A DNA stretch of 16,326 nt from DASRSS01 sp035656335. Its GTDB lineage: Bacteria > Actinomycetota > Actinomycetes > Mycobacteriales > Jatrophihabitantaceae. A program made the position numbers and the translations under genes. The stretch lies in NCBI GenBank assembly GCA_035656335.1, contig DASRSS010000226.1, forward strand, positions 1 through 16,326. Reading direction: 5' to 3'. Shown one piece after another: positions 14,490 through 16,326 of the stretch. The number at the start of each line of letters is the position of its first letter. Within the stretch, counting starts at the first letter, position 1. Below the pieces are notes generated by a model. The model was not told the origin of the DNA and ran no database searches. It worked only from the letters and a program-made list of their open reading frames with translations.

Positions 14490-15622
14490 GGGAGCGGCAC
14501 CGTCGCCTCCACCCGCCAGCCGCCGTCGGGACGTGGCCCGGCGGTCAGCTTCCCGCCGTGCTGGGCGAGCCGCTCCTGCATCCCGGCCAGCCCGAGCCCG
14601 CTGCCCTGCCCGGTCACCGGGACGCGTCCGGGCAGCGGGCCGTCGTCGTCCACGCAGACGGTCAGCAGCCCGGGCGTCCAGGCCACCGCCACGCGCACCG
14701 GCGAGCCGGGGGCGTAGCGCGCCGCGTTGGTCAGCGACTCCTGCACCGCGCGGTAGAGCGCGTGCCCGGTCTCGGCGGGGACGTCGGCCGGCGTGCCGGT
14801 CACGTGCAGCTCGACCTCGGCCGGATGCCGCTGGACGAGGGCGGGCAACGCGTCCAGGCCCAGGCCGACCGGGTCGCGCAGCGCGCCGACCGCCTGCCGC
14901 GCCTCGGCCAACCCGTCGCGCGCCAGCGCCGCGGCCGTGTCCAGCGGCTCGAGGACGTCCGCTCCCACCCCCGCGCGCACCGCGATCGCGCGCGTCGCCT
15001 GCAGCTGCAGCGACAGCCCGGCGAGGCTGTGCGCGAGCACGTCGTGCATCTCGCGCGCGATCCGTCCGCGCTCGCGCAGCGCGGCGGCCTGCTCCTGAGC
15101 GTCGCGGGAGGCCTGCAGCTCGGCCAGCAGCGCCTGCGCCCGGTCGTGCTCCTCGACGAGCTGTTGCTGGGTGGCGCTGCGCTGCACGAGCAGCGGGATG
15201 CCGAACCCGGCGAGCAGCCCCACGTAGCTGCCGCTGATCCAGACGATCGCGGCGTCGGTGAGCAGCGCGTCCACGACGACGAACGTCCACATCACCCGTC
15301 CGGAGAACGCGAGCGGGATCCTGGTCGCGGCCATGAACACCGGGATCTCCGCGATGCCGCTGGGCGAGAGGATCATGCCGGCGATGCCGGCGGCGGACGC
15401 GAGCATGATCGCTGCCGCGCGCCTGGTGCGCGTGCCGTTTCCCGTGAACTGCATCGCCAGCCCGGCGAGCACCATCACGGCGCCGGCGGCCACGCGGCGT
15501 CCGGTGTGGTCGGGTGTCGCGCTCACCGTCGCGGCCGCGATGCCGGCCCACACCAGCAGCTGCAGCCAGCGGGGCAGCCCGATGAGTCCGCCCGACTGCC
15601 GGTCGACCTTCGCCTGCGTCAC
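14486..15622 (-). CDS. Two-component sensor histidine kinase (NarL-type, HisKA_3)
   Basis: 378 residues from GTG 15622. The N-terminal half carries about five to six membrane helices (roughly 20-36, 43-60, 69-86, 92-128, 133-147) with little extracellular sequence, so it probably senses a membrane signal. A coiled coil (about 150-185) leads to the HisKA_3 dimerisation domain 'RIAREMHDVLAHSLAGLSLQLQ', with phosphoacceptor His193. The ATPase domain has the N box 'QESLTNAARYA' (about 294-304), 'VDDDG' (324-328) and the G2 loop 'GSGLGLAGMQERL' (from 340). It overlaps the response regulator downstream and the helicase-associated gene upstream by 4 bases each (GTGA), so the three genes form one coupled operon. 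Confidence 0.96.
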   Translation of the reverse strand: MTQAKVDRQSGGLIGLPRWLQLLVWAGIAAATVSATPDHTGRRVAAGAVMVLAGLAMQFTGNGTRTRRAAAIMLASAAGIAGMILSPSGIAEIPVFMAATRIPLAFSGRVMWTFVVVDALLTDAAIVWISGSYVGLLAGFGIPLLVQRSATQQQLVEEHDRAQALLAELQASRDAQEQAAALRERGRIAREMHDVLAHSLAGLSLQLQATRAIAVRAGVGADVLEPLDTAAALARDGLAEARQAVGALRDPVGLGLDALPALVQRHPAEVELHVTGTPADVPAETGHALYRAVQESLTNAARYAPGSPVRVAVAWTPGLLTVCVDDDGPLPGRVPVTGQGSGLGLAGMQERLAQHGGKLTAGPRPDGGWRVEATVPLP

Positions 15623-16326
15623 GTCGCGTCGTCCGGGTCGTCGATCACGCTGACCCGGGTGAGCCGGTGCAGCGGGAAGCTGGCCAGCCGGCTCGTCTCC
15701 GGGTCGTGCCCGCGCACCATGCCGCCGGCCATCGAGATCGGCAGGATCTCGTGACGCCCGGACGTGCCGTCGGACTCGACGCAGTCCAGCAGCACCCGGT
15801 GCCCGCCGCGGATCGCCTCGCGTAGCACCGCCATCGTCGCCGCCGAGGTGACGCCCGGAACCTGCTGCGTGATCGGCTGCACGCGCGTGCTGATCGTGCT
15901 GAGCGCGTCACCGGCGCGAATCCGGCGCACCAGCTCGGTCAGCTGCTGGTCGGACGCGACGGCGGTGCGCATCCGCGCCGGGCGCTCCGGCGGACGGGAC
16001 GGGGCACGCGCCGACTCCGCGTCCAGCGCGATCACGTCGCCGTCCGGGGCCTCGGCGGCGGGCGCGTAGCCGGCGGCGCGCAGCACGTGCAGCACCTGCG
16101 CCACCGGCGCGGACGAGATCGCGACCGTCTCCGCGAGCCGGCGCAGCTGCAGCGATTGGACGGCGCGGTCGGCCACGACACGGTCCAGCAGCGTGGTGTC
16201 GTCGCTGCGCAGGTACGCGGACGCGGTGCCGGTGCGCAGCGCGCCGTGGCGGCGGGCCGCGTCGTCGACTAGGTACGTGAGCGCCTGCGGGATCGGCGTG
16301 CGCGACCGCTGGGCGAGGAACGCGTG
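15619..16326 (-). CDS. Helicase-associated / WYL-like domain protein (partial, N-terminus outside window)
   Basis: The frame is open from the right edge (235 codons visible) to a TGA at 15619-15621. The visible start 'HAFLAQRSRTPIPQALTYLVDDAARRHGALRTGTASAYLRSDD' matches what I recall of the large actinobacterial helicase-associated protein (mycobacterial Rv0862c type), whose gene sits next to the XPB helicase gene in mycobacteria. The C-terminal stretch 'GHRVLLDCVESDGTSGRHEILPISMAGGMVRGHDPETSRLASFPLHRLTRVSVID' resembles a WYL-type ligand-binding fold. The middle (SARAPSRPPERPARM) looks like a linker. Relatives exceed 700 residues, so most of the gene is beyond the window. Here a two-component system and a membrane gene separate it from the helicase, and its stop overlaps the kinase start by 4 bases. 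Confidence 0.88.
   Translation of the reverse strand, partial: HAFLAQRSRTPIPQALTYLVDDAARRHGALRTGTASAYLRSDDTTLLDRVVADRAVQSLQLRRLAETVAISSAPVAQVLHVLRAAGYAPAAEAPDGDVIALDAESARAPSRPPERPARMRTAVASDQQLTELVRRIRAGDALSTISTRVQPITQQVPGVTSAATMAVLREAIRGGHRVLLDCVESDGTSGRHEILPISMAGGMVRGHDPETSRLASFPLHRLTRVSVIDDPDDAT

Noticed and set aside
14490..15551. Fusion of the response regulator with a long upstream N-terminal extension in the same frame
   Set aside because: This stretch encodes the kinase in another frame, and GTG 14489 with the GTGA overlap is the natural start of the receiver domain.
14018..15754. A 578-codon plus-strand frame opposite the kinase and regulator genes
   Set aside because: It has Arg/Ala/Pro-rich shadow composition, whereas the minus strand encodes complete kinase and regulator domains.

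Overview
This window comes from a high-GC Gram-positive chromosome (Actinomycetia). GC is high throughout, third codon positions are strongly GC-biased, and GTG starts are common. Family content agrees: a Gly/Met-tailed solo GroEL under CIRCE control, a bacterial XPB helicase with its helicase-associated partner protein, an LppX/LprAFG-type lipoprotein, an MmyB-type XRE regulator and an MSMEG_6728-type protein. I cannot name a genus from the sequence.

Layout. Positions 1-291 (-) hold the N-terminal part of an AbiEi-antitoxin-like winged-helix protein, cut by the window edge. Positions 490-2075 (+) encode an ECF sigma factor and, in a 4-base overlap, a one-pass membrane protein with two META domains that is probably its anti-sigma partner. 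Positions 2059-2925 (-) encode an XRE/MmyB-like regulator divergent from an aldo/keto reductase at 3026-4054 (+). Next come a cold-shock protein (4238-4441), a small ABM-fold protein (4569-4886) and groEL (5047-6672), preceded by two CIRCE operators. Strong hairpin terminators follow csp and groEL.

From 10405 leftwards, minus-strand genes encode an ArsR repressor, a lipoprotein, a Na+/H+ antiporter with a C-terminal UBP-type zinc finger and a small protein of the pyrimidine-dimer glycosylase family. Divergent from arsR is arsM (10490-11275, +). The two share an 84-base promoter region carrying a perfect inverted repeat over a recognisable promoter. This makes a compact arsenic detoxification module of As(III) sensor plus As(III) methyltransferase. 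arsM converges on the XPB-type helicase gene (11369-13015, -). A plus-strand membrane protein gene (13227-13754) then converges on a minus-strand operon running helicase-associated/WYL-like protein (5' end outside the window), histidine kinase and NarL-type response regulator, each pair overlapping by 4 bases (GTGA).

The most unusual non-coding signal is a pair of related long hairpin elements at 381-447 and 13095-13162. They share nearly identical 14-16 bp terminal inverted repeats and conserved internal blocks, and each sits between divergently transcribed genes. They look like members of an interspersed palindromic repeat or MITE-like family. Other points to check are a well-led 26-codon upstream ORF overlapping the groEL start, the antiporter/UBP fusion, an aldo/keto reductase lacking the catalytic His, and the coupling of a two-component system to a helicase-associated gene. 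I see no CRISPR array, rRNA, tRNA, insertion sequence or phage gene.
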